Virus record (IMG/VR): IMGVR_UViG_3300021960_000542
Coordinates: 1-23,055 of that record
DNA: 23,055 nt
Direction: 5' to 3' (one strand)
From: a virus
Positions 20,931 through 23,055 of the stretch are shown here, piece after piece. The position numbers and the translations under genes were made by a program. Every line of letters starts with the position of its first letter. Within the stretch, counting starts at the first letter, position 1. Under the pieces are notes generated by a model. That model made no database searches. It was given only the letters and a program-made list of their open reading frames with translations, and had not been told where the DNA came from.

Positions 20931-22667
20931 CTAAAACGCCCACACCCGTTTTGGCACTGGCTTCGCGTTGGCACTGTCCTTCAAATGTTCGCCGATCGCC
21001 ATGATCATCGCCACCACTGGGTCAATCTTGCCCGATGATTTGCCTTTGTCCACTTTGATGTTGCCCGCGGGATCGGTCCGCAACTCGACATTGGACAACG
21101 CCCAACGCAACACCGGGTCGCCATCGTGCCAAATTTTGCCCTGCCGCGCCAATATCTCCACTTGCTTGGTGGGTGGTGACAACGATACAAACCCCTGACC
21201 AAATGGCGCAATGGGTACTTTGTCGGCCACCAGGTCGATGCCGATTTGCGTGGCGTTGAACCTGTCGAATGCCACTTTCTGCAATTTGTATTTGCGAATC
21301 AGCGCGCCGGCATCCACTTCGACGCCGTTGGCCGTCATCATGACGCCACTGATGACGCGCCTGATTTCGTCGTAGTCAGTCACGTTGCCGTCGGTGACAT
21401 GCACATTGGGCAACTTTTCAAATGTCGCGTATGGATTGCCGCCCCTTTGCTTCATCTCCCGCATCGTGTCGCCTGGCAAAAAGTAGTGGCCACGCACCAC
21501 ATACCCGCCGTCCTGCGGCTGCACCAACACCAACGCCGTCAAATCAGAGACCGACGCCAGGTCCAAACCCGCCCAAATAGGCAAACGCGCGTCAAATTGC
21601 CGGTCGCTGGCGCCTGCCATCCACAATTCGTCCTGAATCCACGTTTCCGATGCAGCCACTTGCAAGTTCAGGTGTTTGGTTTTGAACTCCACCTCCGTAC
21701 TTCCCCCCATCGACAGCGCCTGGGTAAACTGTTCCCGCATGTATTGCCAGGTGGGTGAGATGCCAACGGATGGATTCGCCTTTGCCCAGGCGTTTTCGTC
21801 CTTCCAATCGTCGCTTTCATCCATCTCAAACATCAGGGCAAATTGCGCATCGTCGGTGCGCGCGCCTTCCAACACCGCGCGGCAATGCCTTTTCAGTTCG
21901 TCCATCGGGCCACCTGGGTTGAATCCCTCGGTTGAAATGGTGAAATGTAGGCCGTTGGGACGCGCGCCCATTGACGACTTGATGACGTTGTAAACGCTGT
22001 CATTGGGGTGCGCGTGGTATTCGTCGATGCAGCCAAAATGCGTGTCAAGACCATCCAACGTGTCTTTGTTGCTGCCCAAATAGCCAATTTTCCCGCCGTT
22101 TTTGGTCCTTCCCCCGCGCAATTTGACGTTGGCATACTTGCGCACCGTCAATGAACGTTTGGCAAATTCGAACACCGATCGGTACGCCTCCTCAGCCTGG
22201 TCCTTTTTTGTGGCCAAAAAGTAACAATCGGGGCTGTTTTCGTCGTCAAAAATGGCCATTGCAATCGCCAGCGCCGCCGCGAACACCGTTTTGCCGTTTT
22301 TTCGGCTGATCAAAACAAAGGCGTAGCGAAACCGACGCGTTCCCGTTTCGCGGTTGAACCATCCGAAAACGTTCCAAACCACGAATTTTTGCCACTCCAT
22401 CAGTTCAAATGGCTCGCCTGCCTTTGGGCCTTTGAACACCTTCAACACCGCTGGGAAGAAATCGCACCACGCCTGTGCAATGTTAGGCCGAAACTCCCAT
22501 GGCCCATTGTCCGCCTCATCCAAATCGTTCAAATATCGCCGGCATGCCAACTGCACCCAGCGCCCCGCCACGCGTTTGCCCAATGTGACGTCCACCGCCC
22601 ATTGATGCGCTGGGTGATCAGTCCAATCGTGCGCGCAGTTCATCCAATGGATCGTCTGTTTGTACAT
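20931..22667 (-). CDS. terL: Terminase large subunit
   Basis: A 578-aa two-domain packaging motor. ATPase part: Walker A-like SRKNGKT (residues 121-127), Walker B and catalytic Glu in CIDEYH (213-218). Nuclease part: GLDLASVSDLTALV (D369 as metal ligand), AFDRFNATQIGIDLV, and a late acidic motif KIDPVVAMIMAI near the C-terminus. It cuts concatemeric DNA and pumps it into the head. Among possible starts, TTG at 22670, ATG at 22667 and ATG at 22643, the ATG at 22667 overlaps terS by 50 nt and the one at 22643 by 26 nt; either is possible. Its partner is P27-type terS. Confidence 0.94.
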   Translation of the reverse strand: MYKQTIHWMNCAHDWTDHPAHQWAVDVTLGKRVAGRWVQLACRRYLNDLDEADNGPWEFRPNIAQAWCDFFPAVLKVFKGPKAGEPFELMEWQKFVVWNVFGWFNRETGTRRFRYAFVLISRKNGKTVFAAALAIAMAIFDDENSPDCYFLATKKDQAEEAYRSVFEFAKRSLTVRKYANVKLRGGRTKNGGKIGYLGSNKDTLDGLDTHFGCIDEYHAHPNDSVYNVIKSSMGARPNGLHFTISTEGFNPGGPMDELKRHCRAVLEGARTDDAQFALMFEMDESDDWKDENAWAKANPSVGISPTWQYMREQFTQALSMGGSTEVEFKTKHLNLQVAASETWIQDELWMAGASDRQFDARLPIWAGLDLASVSDLTALVLVQPQDGGYVVRGHYFLPGDTMREMKQRGGNPYATFEKLPNVHVTDGNVTDYDEIRRVISGVMMTANGVEVDAGALIRKYKLQKVAFDRFNATQIGIDLVADKVPIAPFGQGFVSLSPPTKQVEILARQGKIWHDGDPVLRWALSNVELRTDPAGNIKVDKGKSSGKIDPVVAMIMAIGEHLKDSANAKPVPKRVWAF

Positions 22668-22974
22668 CAACTTCCAATCGGCGCCGCGCTGCTGGGGTCA
22701 TGCCTAGTTCCTTCAACGCCACAATCAGTTTGGAACGCGATTCCTGCAACATCTTCACTTCTGGACGTGGGCGAACGTTGCCGTTTCCGTCTACAAAAGT
22801 GAAGCCACAGGCGTTTACGATGCTTTGCAACTGTTCCACTTCGACCGACAAACAGCCGGCCACTTCAATCAAATTTTCATCCAACCGACCAATGTGGCCC
22901 GCATGGACCAGAGACGCCTGAATCAGGTCGCCGCGCTCCTGTTGCGCCTTAAAAATCTCGTCTGTTTTGCTCAT
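22618..22974 (-). CDS. terS: Terminase small subunit, P27 type
   Basis: A 118-aa helical protein with the P27-family C-terminal signature SRSKLIVALKELGMTPAARR (about 80-99). The N-terminal part (VEVAGCLSVEVEQLQSIVNA region) would bind the packaging site DNA, and the whole forms a ring that hands DNA to the large subunit. It is the first gene of the leftward late operon. It has an A-rich leader (CACCAAAAA before ATG) with no Shine-Dalgarno. With the HNH gene on the other side of the window ends it gives the arrangement of HK97-like cos phages. Confidence 0.85.
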   Translation of the reverse strand: MSKTDEIFKAQQERGDLIQASLVHAGHIGRLDENLIEVAGCLSVEVEQLQSIVNACGFTFVDGNGNVRPRPEVKMLQESRSKLIVALKELGMTPAARRRLEVDVQTDDPLDELRARLD

Positions 22975-23055
22975 TTTTTGGTGTTTCTAGTGGTGTCGAT
23001 TGATTCGGCGAGCAGCCGAACCAAACTCGAAAATCGGAAAAAACTGAGAGGGTCC
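22975..23055. other. Noncoding right end, candidate packaging site with hairpin
   Basis: This is an 81-bp noncoding segment upstream of terS. It holds the inverted repeat TTCGGC-GAGCA-GCCGAA (23004-23020) and ends in GAGAGGGTCC. No Bacteroidota-type promoter was found in it. Together with bases 1-29 it would make the gap between the HNH and terS genes, where cos is expected; this is positional inference. Confidence 0.45.

Noticed and set aside
1-23055. Prophage or lysogeny module, tRNA genes, insertion sequences
   Set aside because: No integrase, CI-type repressor, tRNA cloverleaf or transposase was seen. The only small HTH protein lies within the replication operon, with no divergent promoter pair.

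Overview
The window reads as a nearly or fully complete genome of a small tailed phage (siphovirus-like, HK97-type head) that infects a member of the Bacteroidota. Every supported gene lies on the minus strand, so transcription runs from right to left. Evidence for the host phylum: a promoter at 5625-5654 has the Bacteroidota form (TTG, 19 nt, TATCTTTG); most gene starts lack a Shine-Dalgarno sequence; and there is a BT4734/VirE-N-like primase domain typical of that phylum. No integrase, lysogeny repressor, DNA polymerase, helicase or tRNA gene was recognised. Conclusions on family rest on reading the proteins by eye, without a database search.

Right to left: packaging and head (22974-16067) hold the P27-type small terminase, large terminase, HK97 portal, a single-chain prohead protease plus major capsid protein followed by a strong terminator, the head-tail connector, the head closure protein and a gp10-like tail completion protein. 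Tail (16070-6822) holds a tail terminator fused to a long adhesin-like region, three small inserted genes, the tail tube, tail chaperones G and GT joined by a -1 frameshift site, the tape measure, and one large tail-tip protein. Lysis (6804-5768) holds a small membrane/coiled-coil protein, an M15-type endolysin and a holin, closed by a terminator.

Next comes a regulatory segment (5682-5562) with tandem 17-bp repeats over the only clear promoter. It drives an 86-aa gene that ends in a UUCG-loop terminator. Beyond it is a densely packed replication/recombination operon (5231-30), in which successive genes mostly overlap by ATGA, GTGA or TGATG. It encodes a prim-pol-like protein, several unknown small proteins, an OB-fold SSB-like protein, a small DNA-binding protein, an initiator with an internal iteron array, a NinG-like nuclease and finally an HNH nuclease.

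The window ends fall exactly between the HNH gene and the small terminase gene. In HK97-like phages these two genes flank the cos site, so the ends may be the true genome ends. The strongest observations are: (1) a 22-bp-period near-palindromic repeat array inside the initiator gene, translated in all three frames and lying next to an AT-rich tract, which is a lambda-like origin candidate; (2) a tail terminator carrying about 580 extra residues of adhesin-like sequence, which would place a glycan-binding appendage at the phage neck; (3) the repeat-covered promoter between the late and early blocks; (4) an exact A AAA AAC frameshift site in the tail chaperone gene; and (5) two micro-genes (30 and 45 codons) in the overlap chain.
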